A DNA stretch of 64,000 nucleotides from Mycolicibacterium tusciae JS617 (GTDB taxonomy: Bacteria; Actinomycetota; Actinomycetes; Mycobacteriales; Mycobacteriaceae). Shown here piece by piece: positions 56,842-64,000 of the stretch. A program made the position numbers and the translations under genes. Positions within the stretch are counted from its first letter, which is position 1, and each line of letters begins with the position of its first letter. A model generated the notes under the pieces. It was not told the DNA's origin. It worked only from the letters and a program-made list of their open reading frames with translations, and searched no databases. The DNA is taken from positions 124,001 to 188,000 of the forward strand of contig NZ_KI912270.1 in assembly GCF_000243415.2 (NCBI RefSeq), read 5' to 3'.

Positions 56842-57662
56842 TGGTGGCCAGCCTCGAGGGCAAGGTCGCCCTCATCACCGGAGCCGCCCGCGGGATGGGC
56901 CGTGCACATGCGGTCAAACTCGCAGGAGAGGGTGCAGACGTCATCGCCATTGACATCTGTGCCGACTTCGAATCCACCGACTATCCGGGCGCGACCGCTG
57001 CGGACCTTGCCGAAACCGCAAGGCTGGTCGAGTCGCTGGGGCGCCGGATCGTGTTCCGGCAGGCCGATGTCCGCGACGCCGACGCGATGGACGCGGTGGT
57101 GGCCGACGGATTGGCAGAATTCGGCCGCATCGACATCGTCCTTGCCAATGCGGGCATCATCCGGGTGACCGACTGCGAGCACCCGCGGCAGACGTTCAGA
57201 GACATCGTCGACGTGAACCTCGTCGGCGCCTGGAACACCGTCGACGCCGCGATTACTGCGCTGATCTCCGGCGGACGCGGTGGATCGATCGTGTTGACGA
57301 GCTCGACCCAGGGACTCAAGGCATCGGGCACCGATCGCGCGGGCCTGCAGGCTTACGCCGCATCCAAACGCGCCCTGGTCGCTTTGATGCAGGGCTGGGC
57401 GCTGCAGCTGGCACCGCACTCGATCCGCGTCAACACCATCCACCCCAGCGGTGTCGCCACTTCGATGATCATCAACGAGGCGACCATGACGCTCGCAGGC
57501 GCCAATGATCCCTGGCTTCTCGCCCAGCAGAACGCGCTACCCATCCCGCTGCTGCAGCCGGAGGACGTCGCGGGAGCGGTGGCGTGGCTCGTCTCAGACG
57601 CCGGTCAGTTCATCACGGGCACGTCATGGCCGCTCGACGCGGGATTCACGCTGCGCAGCTAG
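56841..57662 (+). CDS. mycofactocin-coupled-type SDR oxidoreductase
   Basis: A 273-residue SDR starting MVASLEGKVALITGAARGMG at ATG 56841. It has the hallmark insert of mycofactocin-coupled SDRs after strand 2 (IDICADFESTDYPG, AADLAETARLVESLGRRI), which holds NAD tightly so that it must be re-oxidised by mycofactocin. The catalytic Tyr-x3-Lys is in LQAYAASKRALVAL. Known members oxidise alcohols such as carveol. It closes the five-gene operon, suggesting the pathway substrate is an alcohol. Confidence 0.9.
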   Translation: MVASLEGKVALITGAARGMGRAHAVKLAGEGADVIAIDICADFESTDYPGATAADLAETARLVESLGRRIVFRQADVRDADAMDAVVADGLAEFGRIDIVLANAGIIRVTDCEHPRQTFRDIVDVNLVGAWNTVDAAITALISGGRGGSIVLTSSTQGLKASGTDRAGLQAYAASKRALVALMQGWALQLAPHSIRVNTIHPSGVATSMIINEATMTLAGANDPWLLAQQNALPIPLLQPEDVAGAVAWLVSDAGQFITGTSWPLDAGFTLRS

Positions 57663-58340
57663 CTGATTGGGGTACGCGTCCGCCAGCCGCATCCATTCGT
57701 AGGGCGGTTGTTGCGGCCACCCGGCCGGTGAGTCCTCCCACGTCTCCTGTCGCCCGTACGGCGTGAGATCGAGCAGGTCGAACACCACCATGAACGGCTC
57801 TTCTCCGCGGCTGAACGTCTGCCAGGTGTGGAACACCCTGTCGCCGTCGCGCAGGAACACACTCACCGACTGGAGCTCCTCACCGTCGACCGTGACGCCG
57901 AAGTCCTCGTTGAACGACGTGTCCGACGACGACACCCACGGAAGCCGCCAGCCCATCCGATCACGGAACGCCAGCAGCTTGGCCAGCGCGGCGCGCGAAA
58001 CCAGCACGAACGAGGTGTCTTTCGCGTGCAGATGCGACAGCGGTCCGATGTGTTCGGCCATCATCGAACACCCGTCGCACCCCTCGCTCCAATCGGTTCC
58101 AAACATGAAGTGCTGCACGATCAGCTGGCTACGCCCGTCGAACAGTTCCAGCAGTGTCACCGCTCCCCGCTCGGAATCGAACGTGTAGGGCTCGGTGATC
58201 TCGACCATCGGAAGGCGGCGCCGGGCGGCGCTCACGGAGTCCTTCAGCCGCACCAGTTCCTTTTCGCGGAGCAGCAATTCGGCACGTGCTTCCTCCCACT
58301 CGGAACGCGGAACGATCGGCGGCAGCGGACGGGTCGTCAT
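57624..58340 (-). CDS. DUF899 family protein (thioredoxin-like)
   Basis: A 238-residue protein starting MTTRPLPPIVPRSEWEEARA at ATG 58340. The core YTFDSERGAVTLLELFDGRSQ, with GTDWSEGCDGCSMMAEH, is typical of DUF899, a family predicted to have a thioredoxin-like fold; the Cys-x2-Cys sits in that segment. Its activity is unknown. The 3' end overlaps the operon's last gene by 39 bp in convergent orientation. Confidence 0.88.
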   Translation of the reverse strand: MTTRPLPPIVPRSEWEEARAELLLREKELVRLKDSVSAARRRLPMVEITEPYTFDSERGAVTLLELFDGRSQLIVQHFMFGTDWSEGCDGCSMMAEHIGPLSHLHAKDTSFVLVSRAALAKLLAFRDRMGWRLPWVSSSDTSFNEDFGVTVDGEELQSVSVFLRDGDRVFHTWQTFSRGEEPFMVVFDLLDLTPYGRQETWEDSPAGWPQQPPYEWMRLADAYPNQLAAQRESRVERP

Positions 58341-58379
58341 GGATCCAGCTTGCCACGGCCCTACTGATACGTTCGGTGC

Positions 58380-58814
58380 GTGCGCACCAGGTTCGAGTTC
58401 GATTTCGCGACAACCGCGACGCCAGAACAGGTCGTCGAGCTCATGACGGATTTCTCCCCGAACCGTCCCCACCGATGGCCGGCATCGTCTGTTGACGCGT
58501 TCGAGGTATATCGAGTCGGAGATACCGATGCAGACATCCGCGAAGGCCAGGACTTCCCCAAACTGTGGGCGAAATGGCACTACGACTGGTCGGAGCCGAA
58601 CTCGGTGATTCTGACGATCATCGAAAGCGACGCCCTCGAAGCGGGAGGTTTCATGTCGCTCACAGCGGCGCACCGCGAGGGCGGCAGCGCGGTGCACGGG
58701 GTGTGGCAACAGACGTCGAAGAGTGTCAGGGGCCTGCTGGCTGTCACCATGATGCGGTTCATCGGGTCGCGTTCACTGTCGTCGTATTACAAGAAGGTCT
58801 ACGACGCCCTCTGA
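58380..58814 (+). CDS. SRPBCC (polyketide cyclase/START-like) protein
   Basis: A 144-residue protein starting at GTG 58380 (reads V-RTRFEFDFATTATPEQVV). The pattern of beta strand, helix pair, antiparallel sheet and long C-terminal helix (GLLAVTMMRFIGSRSLSSYY) fits the START/SRPBCC fold, which binds hydrophobic ligands. It is divergent from the DUF899 gene and overlaps the end of the convergent oxidoreductase by 16 bp. Confidence 0.75.
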   Translation: MRTRFEFDFATTATPEQVVELMTDFSPNRPHRWPASSVDAFEVYRVGDTDADIREGQDFPKLWAKWHYDWSEPNSVILTIIESDALEAGGFMSLTAAHREGGSAVHGVWQQTSKSVRGLLAVTMMRFIGSRSLSSYYKKVYDAL

Positions 58815-59710
58815 GGGCTCTGAAACTCCTCGACCACACCGGCGACGCGCCGGACCTGATCGATGTCAGAACTCGTCGGGATCAAATGGATCTCGTCGGT
58901 ACCGATCGCTTCAAATCCGCGCAGTACCTCGAGCAGCTGGGCTTCGGTGCCGGCCCAGCCGGTGGTCGGCGCCATCGCGTCGACGTATTCGGCGGGGATC
59001 CAGTTCATGTAGCGGCGCAGATGGTTATGGACCTGCGCCCGCGCGTCATCCCCGTCGCCGATGGCGAACCAGAACGACGTGGCCAGGTGCGGACTCTGTT
59101 TGCCCGCCTGCGCCCAGGCCGTCCGCGCGACGTCGAACAGCGCGTTCTCCTTGTCGACGTCCAGGTCCAGCGTCATACCCGCCAGCCCTTCGGCCCACGC
59201 GGCGGCACTGCGCACCGTCTTGGGACCGATGGTTCCCACCAACAGTCGCGGTCCGCCGGCCTGCAGAGGCGGGGGCCCGACCGGGACGATGGAGTCGGTC
59301 ACCTTCTCTCCCGCCCAGATCCGTCGCATCACCGCGACGCTGTCGGCCATCCCGCGCATCGTCTGGGTCGCGAGGTCCGCGCCGACGGCGTGGTAATCCT
59401 CGTGCCTGCCTCCGACACCCAGTCCGACGGTCAGCCGACCGCCGCTGAGCATGTCACCGGTGGCCAGCGCCTTGGCGAGCATGACGGGATCGTGCAGCTG
59501 AGGAACCACGACGGTGGTCACCAAGCGCACTCGCTCAGTCCATGCCGCCAACGCACCAAGCAGCGTCAGGGACTCGGGATTGTCGAATGCGATGCGTTCG
59601 CCCCAGCACAGCGACGAAAACGGCCCGTCGTCTATCGCCTGCGCCCACGCCCGAAGCGTTGCCGCGTCCAGGTTCGGCTCCATCACCGGCATCGTCATCC
59701 CGATCTGCAC
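58799..59710 (-). CDS. LLM-class (probably F420-dependent) oxidoreductase
   Basis: A 303-residue TIM-barrel protein of the luciferase-like monooxygenase superfamily, starting at GTG 59710 (reads V-QIGMTMPVMEPN). Family stretches include WGERIAFDNPESLTLLGALA, GRLTVGLGVGGRHEDY and the C-terminal GTEAQLLEVLRGFEAIG. In mycobacteria most such proteins use F420, but FMN cannot be excluded here. Its substrate is unknown. It is divergent from the VOC gene at 59739. Confidence 0.85.
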   Translation of the reverse strand: MQIGMTMPVMEPNLDAATLRAWAQAIDDGPFSSLCWGERIAFDNPESLTLLGALAAWTERVRLVTTVVVPQLHDPVMLAKALATGDMLSGGRLTVGLGVGGRHEDYHAVGADLATQTMRGMADSVAVMRRIWAGEKVTDSIVPVGPPPLQAGGPRLLVGTIGPKTVRSAAAWAEGLAGMTLDLDVDKENALFDVARTAWAQAGKQSPHLATSFWFAIGDGDDARAQVHNHLRRYMNWIPAEYVDAMAPTTGWAGTEAQLLEVLRGFEAIGTDEIHLIPTSSDIDQVRRVAGVVEEFQSPQRAS

Positions 59711-59738
59711 GATCGCGATTCTGGCACGATGAACGTCC

Positions 59739-60152
59739 ATGGCGATCAACACCGGGTCCATTGCGCACATCCGACTCACCGTCACCGACATCGATCGGTC
59801 CCGGCAGTTCTACGACAGCGTGTTCGGCTGGCCCATTCTTGTCGAGCTGCCCGAGGGCGCGGATGCCAAGACGCGGGAGATGCTGGGATTCCTATTCGGC
59901 GGCGTGATCTACGACCTCGGCAGCACACTGGTTGGGCTGCGTCCCGTGGCCAGCGATCGCTTCGACGAAGACCGCGCCGGCCTGGACCATCTCGCGTTCC
60001 GGGTCGGCAGCAAGGACGAACTGGATTCCGCGGCAGATCATCTCGATTTCCTGGGCATCGCCCATGAGCCGACAAAGGACATCGGCCCGGCCTACATCCT
60101 GGAGTTCCGCGACCCGGACAACATCGCGCTGGAGCTCACCGCCCCGAAATAG
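59739..60152 (+). CDS. VOC-family (glyoxalase/dioxygenase-like) protein
   Basis: A 137-residue single VOC unit pair starting MAINTGSIAHIRLTVTDIDR. Candidate metal ligands are His in IAHIRLTV, His in LDHLAFRV and Glu in IALELTAPK. These could mean a lyase, isomerase or resistance-type binding protein; nothing specific can be said. Confidence 0.8.
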   Translation: MAINTGSIAHIRLTVTDIDRSRQFYDSVFGWPILVELPEGADAKTREMLGFLFGGVIYDLGSTLVGLRPVASDRFDEDRAGLDHLAFRVGSKDELDSAADHLDFLGIAHEPTKDIGPAYILEFRDPDNIALELTAPK

Positions 60153-60183
60153 CCGCGCTCACCGCGCGACGGACGTTAGACAG

Positions 60184-61530
60184 CTAGCCGAGAATCCGCT
60201 CGGCTTCGCGGATTCCGCTCAGGTATGCGCCGTGGACGGTGGCGAAGAACTCCGGGTTGGTGGCTTCGCCCGCGAACAGAAGCCGCTCGCCCACCGGTTC
60301 GGCGAGTGCCTCCATGTCGTCGGGACTCGAACCGACGGCAATGAAGCTGTACGAACCGCGCGCGAACGGGTCTGCGGCCCACCGGGTGACGAGTGATCCG
60401 GTGGGATTGGGCGCGTTCAGTGCCGACACCACTTGGGCCACGGCGTCCTGATCGGTAAGTGCCTCGCGTTCACGCGCCTCGCGACCGCCCCGCAGGCCGA
60501 CCAACAGCGGAGCATCGGCGAATGTCTCACCATTGATCAGCATCGACACCGGCTGGTCGCCACCAACGAGCCCGATCACCTCGGCGTCCGGCCAGAACGG
60601 CTGGTCGAACCTGAGTACCACTTTGTCGAGCAGACCGAAGCCGAGCCGTTCGATCGCCGCCTGCTTGTCCTCGGGAAGCGGCGGGTCGAACCCGATCGTG
60701 CCCGCCTTGAGCACACCCAGCGGAATCGTGATGATGACCCGGTCCGCGTCGACCACACCCTGGGTCGTTTCGAGCCGCACCCCCGAGTCACTGTGAATGA
60801 CCTTTTTGACCTCGGCACCCAGCTTGATCGCCAGCCCGCGCGCGAGGTGCTGCGTCAATTGCTGGTATCCGCCGGGCAGAATCAGGTCGCCTCCGCCGAA
60901 CTCGCCCTCGTTGCCCAACCACTTGAGCGAGAGTTCCTCTGGGTCGGCCGCATACTCGCCGACGATCTCGCTGGCCACCGCCCACTGGATGAGCGGATCG
61001 TTCATATCTGCGACTTCGGCCAGACCGGTGGCGACCGACTCGTCGTCCCCCGCGTCCTCGCTCAGCGGTGCAAGCTCTTTGGTGATTTCCTGCCAGCGCG
61101 TCAAGGTGGTCTGCACGACGTCGGTGCTGAGTTCGCGACCGTCTTGGAATACGACGGGTCGGTCGAAGTCGGTCGCGACTCGGCGCGCGCCCGCCTGATC
61201 CGCGAGTTCGGTGAGCGGATTGCCCTCGGGGCCGTGAATCCATGCCCCGCCGAGATCGATCGGCACTCCCAGCGAGGTATCCGTCCACGTGCGGCCGCCG
61301 ATGCGGTCGCGGGCCTCCAGCACCGTGACGTCCATCCCCGCATCGGCCAGACGGCGGGCTGCTGCCAGGCCCGACATACCGGCACCGACCACCACGATGC
61401 GTTCTTTCGGCGCATCACCCCTTGGCGCGTCAGCCTCGGGTTCGTCGCTGCTGCTGCAACCGGGCAGTAGCGTCGCGGCCGCCAGCACGCCCGCGCTCAC
61501 GGTGAACCGACGCCGGCTCAGCTGCCACAT
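60184..61530 (-). CDS. flavin monoamine oxidase, Tat-exported lipoprotein
   Basis: A 448-residue FAD amine oxidase starting MWQLSRRRFTVSAGVLAAAT. The twin-arginine SRRRF plus the lipobox LLPGC predict export in folded form by Tat and lipid anchoring. The FAD-binding motif is IVVVGAGMSGLAAARRLA, with IGGRTWTDTSLG and the C-terminal LLFAGEATNPEFFATVHGAY. It should oxidise an amine (such as a polyamine) outside the membrane, producing hydrogen peroxide. It is convergent with the VOC gene. Confidence 0.9.
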   Translation of the reverse strand: MWQLSRRRFTVSAGVLAAATLLPGCSSSDEPEADAPRGDAPKERIVVVGAGMSGLAAARRLADAGMDVTVLEARDRIGGRTWTDTSLGVPIDLGGAWIHGPEGNPLTELADQAGARRVATDFDRPVVFQDGRELSTDVVQTTLTRWQEITKELAPLSEDAGDDESVATGLAEVADMNDPLIQWAVASEIVGEYAADPEELSLKWLGNEGEFGGGDLILPGGYQQLTQHLARGLAIKLGAEVKKVIHSDSGVRLETTQGVVDADRVIITIPLGVLKAGTIGFDPPLPEDKQAAIERLGFGLLDKVVLRFDQPFWPDAEVIGLVGGDQPVSMLINGETFADAPLLVGLRGGREAREREALTDQDAVAQVVSALNAPNPTGSLVTRWAADPFARGSYSFIAVGSSPDDMEALAEPVGERLLFAGEATNPEFFATVHGAYLSGIREAERILG

Positions 61531-61578
61531 GGTTCGGACAGTAGCTTGCCGACGCCGATGTGACCGCGCTATTGACGT

Positions 61579-62595
61579 CTACGTCAGTGCGGCGATGATC
61601 TCAGCCACCGAACCAGCCGTCGCGTTGCGGAATCCCGTCCCCGCCCAGACGTTGACGCCTTGGGGATCGCCCGCGCGCACCGCCGCCGCACGCACCGGGC
61701 TGGTCAGATAGTGCACCTCGGGATAGCCGAACGGCGCCTCGGCCTCGTGCTCGTTGACGAAGCGATTCCGCAGCCCACGCGCGTAGCGACCGGAAAATGC
61801 CCGGGTGACAACGGTTTCGGTGAACTGCGGATCCTTGAGGGCGGCACGGTGGACACCGGTGCTGCCCGCTTCGTCGGCCAGCAGGAACGCGGTGCCGAGT
61901 TGCGCCGCGACCGCACCGGCAGCCATCACGCGCCGGACATCCTCAGCGGTGGACAGCCCGCCCGCCGCGATCACCGGAACATCGACTGCCGCCCTCAGCG
62001 CGGCCAATAGTTGCTCGAGCGGTTGCGACGCCGGCTGCGCCGCCGGGTCGAATGTCCCGCGATGTCCGCCCGCCGAGGGGCCCTGTGCGGCCAGCACATC
62101 GACGCCCGCGGTGACGGCCGCCTGCGCCTCCGCCAGCGTCGTCACGGTGCCGACGGTCACGATGCCTGCCTCGCGCAGCCTCCTGCATTCGTCCGCGCTC
62201 GGCGCACCGAAGGTGAAGGACGCCACCTCTGGTCGCAGATCGAGCAACACGTCCAGCTTCGCGGCCCATGCGTCGTCATCGAACCGGGGCGGGGCGAGCG
62301 CAGCACCGTAGCGCTCCGCCTCGGGGGCCAGCGCTGCGGCGTACGCCTCGATTGCGGCAGGCGTACCCGCACTGGGCTGTGGCGCAAACAGATTGGCGCC
62401 GATGGGCCCGGTCGCGAGTTGGCGCGCCTTGGTCACTCGTTCGGCGAATACCTCGGCCGTCAGGTATCCCGCGGGGACGAACCCGAGGCCGCCGGCGTTC
62501 GTTCCTGCGGCGGCCAGCTCAGGCGTCGACGGCCCACCGGCCATCGGCGCGACGATGATCGGGACCGTGAGGTCGCGGAGGTTGAACGCACTCAT
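61579..62595 (-). CDS. nitronate monooxygenase family protein
   Basis: A 338-residue FMN TIM-barrel protein (ATG 62595; GTG 62598 also possible). It has IIVAPMAGGPSTPELAAAG, the FMN/nitronate segment AQGPSAGGHRGTF and VPVIAAGGLSTAEDVRRVM with GAVAAQLGTAFLL. Such enzymes oxidise toxic propionate-3-nitronate or related nitronates; some homologs act as enoyl reductases. Its start overlaps the stop of the broken GNAT gene (TGATG), so it was co-transcribed with it and may have lost its promoter through the IS30 insertion. Confidence 0.88.
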   Translation of the reverse strand: MSAFNLRDLTVPIIVAPMAGGPSTPELAAAGTNAGGLGFVPAGYLTAEVFAERVTKARQLATGPIGANLFAPQPSAGTPAAIEAYAAALAPEAERYGAALAPPRFDDDAWAAKLDVLLDLRPEVASFTFGAPSADECRRLREAGIVTVGTVTTLAEAQAAVTAGVDVLAAQGPSAGGHRGTFDPAAQPASQPLEQLLAALRAAVDVPVIAAGGLSTAEDVRRVMAAGAVAAQLGTAFLLADEAGSTGVHRAALKDPQFTETVVTRAFSGRYARGLRNRFVNEHEAEAPFGYPEVHYLTSPVRAAAVRAGDPQGVNVWAGTGFRNATAGSVAEIIAALT

Positions 62596-62895
62596 CACTT
62601 GACCGCCTTTGCGAACAGCAGGCAGTCCTGCGGCTCAGAGCTGATATTCGGTAGCACTGTATAGCGCTTCAGGCGGCCTTCCAGCCAGGGTGAGCCCGCT
62701 ACGTTTGAGCACCTGCGCCGAAGCCGCGTTGTCGGCGTAGCAGTGCGCCGAGACGTGGTATACGGCCGGGTCGCTGCGGGCGCTGTCGAGGACGAGCCGT
62801 ACCGCCTCCGACATGTACCCCCGGCCCCACCACTGACGGCCAAGGTAATAGCCGAAGTCGACGATGTGGGGTTGTGGGCGCCGCCAGCCGGGCGG
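62595..62895 (-). pseudogene. GNAT acetyltransferase remnant, IS-disrupted and frameshifted
   Basis: The minus strand encodes the acetyl-CoA-binding part of a RimJ/RimL-type acetyltransferase (FGYYLGRQWWGRGYMSEAVR, NAASAQVLKRSGLTL). The true C-terminus (LEGRLKRYTVLPNISS, then FAKAVK) continues in another frame. A tandem CTGG duplication (complement at 62681-62688) accounts for the shift; removing 4 bp reads LTLEGRLKRY. The N-terminal part is cut off by the IS30 element. The left limit of about 62895 is approximate. Confidence 0.85.
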
Positions 62896-64000
62896 ATTCA
62901 TACGGTCAGTGCAATATCTGTGATCAGAGGGGTTGCACATGCCGAGTGGTTATCCGCATTCGAGGTCGACGCGGCGGGAGTTGTTCGATCGGGTCTGCCT
63001 GGGTGAGCCGTTGGAGCGGGTGGCCAGGGACATGGGCGTGTCGACTACGGCGGCGAGTCTGTGGTGGCGTCAGGCTGGCGCAATGCCACTACTGCGCGGA
63101 CAGAACTCCGAGAGAACCCACGGCCTGATCACCTCCGGCGATCCCGACCGTCTCGGCGGCCGGGGGCATCGCCTCAGCCTGGATGAACGCATCGAGATCA
63201 TGCGCGGCCGCGACAACGGGCTCACCTACGAACGGATCGGCGAGAAGATCGGCCGGGACGCCAGCGTCGTCTGGCGAGAAGTGCACCGCAACAGCAACCC
63301 TGACGGGGATTACCACGCCGGGATGGCCCATGCCCGGGCTGCTCAGAAGGCCAAGCGTCCCAAGGGGTTCACCCTCGATGACCCGGTGCTGTGCGCCATG
63401 ATCGAAACGGCGATGGACGACGGGTGGAGTCCGAAGCTGATCTCCGAGCTGTTGGTCCGCGATCATCCCGATGACAAGCTGGCACGGGTGAGCCACGAAA
63501 CCATCTACAAATGCCTCTACGTCCAAACCCGTGGTCAACTCCGGGCTGACCTGCACAAGTGTCTATCGACCAAACGGGCGGCCCGTAAACCCCACCGGTC
63601 GGTCACCCGTGCCGGCGTCTATCCACCGGGATCGGTCTTCACCATCCGTGATCGCCCCGCCGAGGCCGCCGACCGGGCAGTGCCCGGGCACTGGGAGGGA
63701 GACTTGATCATGGGCGCCGGAAATGCCAGTGCCATAGGCACATTGGTGGAGCGCAGTACTCGGTTCACCATCCTGTTACACCTGCCCGCCGATCACACCG
63801 CCGAGTCGGTGGCCACCGCGATGATCGGGGCGATGAGCGAGCTGCCGGCGCACCTGCGGCGCACCATCACCTGGGACCGGGGCAGCGAGATGGCCAACTG
63901 GCGCACCATCGATCTGCAACTGCAGGCGCCGGTCTACTTCTGCGATCCTCACTCGCCCTGGCAACGGGGCACCAACGAGAACACCTATTGGTGCACAGTG
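62895..64000 (+). mobile_element. IS30-family insertion sequence, runs off the window
   Basis: The element begins between about 62880 and 62910, where the GNAT coding sequence ends, and continues past the window end. I cannot fix the left inverted repeat without the right end. The 5' noncoding part (CATACGGTCAGTGCAATATC) precedes the transposase start by about 45 bp, normal for this family. Confidence 0.75.
62939..64000 (+). CDS. IS30-family transposase, 3' end outside window
   Basis: 354 codons are visible from ATG 62939 (MPSGYPHSRSTRRELFDRVC). An N-terminal helix-turn-helix (VARDMGVSTTAASLWWRQAG) and the IS30 segment RLSLDERIEIMRGRDNGLTY are followed by the catalytic domain: Asp in HWEGDLIMG, Asp in TITWDRGSEM and Glu in QRGTNENT. 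After NENT the family normally reads NGLLRQYFPKG, but here it reads YWCTV up to the window end, so a frameshift, nested insertion or assembly join may lie near 63985. Confidence 0.88.
   Translation, partial: MPSGYPHSRSTRRELFDRVCLGEPLERVARDMGVSTTAASLWWRQAGAMPLLRGQNSERTHGLITSGDPDRLGGRGHRLSLDERIEIMRGRDNGLTYERIGEKIGRDASVVWREVHRNSNPDGDYHAGMAHARAAQKAKRPKGFTLDDPVLCAMIETAMDDGWSPKLISELLVRDHPDDKLARVSHETIYKCLYVQTRGQLRADLHKCLSTKRAARKPHRSVTRAGVYPPGSVFTIRDRPAEAADRAVPGHWEGDLIMGAGNASAIGTLVERSTRFTILLHLPADHTAESVATAMIGAMSELPAHLRRTITWDRGSEMANWRTIDLQLQAPVYFCDPHSPWQRGTNENTYWCTV

Noticed and set aside
58565..60067. 500-codon frame opposite the LLM oxidoreductase and across the VOC gene
   Set aside because: Its translation is Arg/His/Pro-rich shadow, and both real genes beneath it have clear families.

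Overview
The window comes from a rapid-growing member of the Mycobacteriaceae (Mycolicibacterium type). The evidence is gene order and rRNA. A single 16S-23S-5S operon lies next to murA. The run argS-lysA-hom-thrC-thrB-rho-rpmE-prfA-prmC-sua5-wecA-atpIBEFHAGDC-DUF2550-(pduO)-murA-rrn-ogt-alkA-cyclase-nucS-epi-fadA4 matches the order I know from M. tuberculosis, read in the opposite direction. Family-typical features are the fused b-delta subunit AtpH, the gamma-loop in AtpG and Asp117 in MurA. The 16S gene has the short helix 18 of fast growers.

Layout. 1-11317: the 5' end of fadA4, methylmalonyl-CoA epimerase, a small Zn-type protein, mismatch endonuclease NucS, a membrane class III cyclase, a glutaminase-STAS fusion, an orphan FadD32-like fatty-acyl-AMP ligase, a secreted protein, the Ada-AlkA fusion, and ogt. 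The ogt gene is split by an IS1634-family (IS1549-like) element that left an unusually long target duplication of about 41 bp. 11338-17026: bidirectional terminator, 5S, 23S, spacer, 16S and rrn leader/promoter, all on the minus strand. 17027-27460: murA, divergent pduO-type adenosyltransferase, a DUF2550 protein and the complete ATP synthase operon. 27709-41449: wecA, tRNA modification and translation termination genes, rho, and the threonine/lysine/arginyl-tRNA synthetase operon. 41553-41625: tRNA-Arg(CCG).

From 41666 the window becomes accessory in character. It holds exported proteins of unknown role, a GIY-YIG protein, a decayed DUF4232 copy, and an alpha/beta hydrolase split by an ISL3-family element with a perfect 8-bp target duplication. 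A TetR gene is divergent from a seven-helix membrane protein that resembles Pyr4-type terpene cyclases, with a perfect 29-bp palindrome between them. A 19-kDa-antigen-like lipoprotein and a DoxX-like protein follow. A tightly packed five-gene operon (SnoaL-like, sulfotransferase, DUF1214, SDR, mycofactocin-type SDR; 53121-57662) is followed by single redox genes (DUF899, SRPBCC, LLM oxidoreductase, VOC, Tat-lipoprotein amine oxidase, nitronate monooxygenase). The window ends in an IS30-family element that has destroyed a GNAT gene already carrying a 4-bp frameshifting duplication.

How the parts work together. The left and middle portions are housekeeping: DNA repair (nucS, alkA, inactivated ogt), translation and transcription termination (argS, prfA, prmC, rpmE, rho), energy (atp operon) and envelope precursors (murA, wecA). 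The right portion looks like small-molecule or lipid metabolism with F420-, mycofactocin- and flavin-type redox enzymes. Three separate IS insertions into three genes in 64 kb point to an active, recent IS load. The best candidates for undescribed biology are the TetR/palindrome/Pyr4-like pair and the sulfotransferase-DUF1214-SDR operon.
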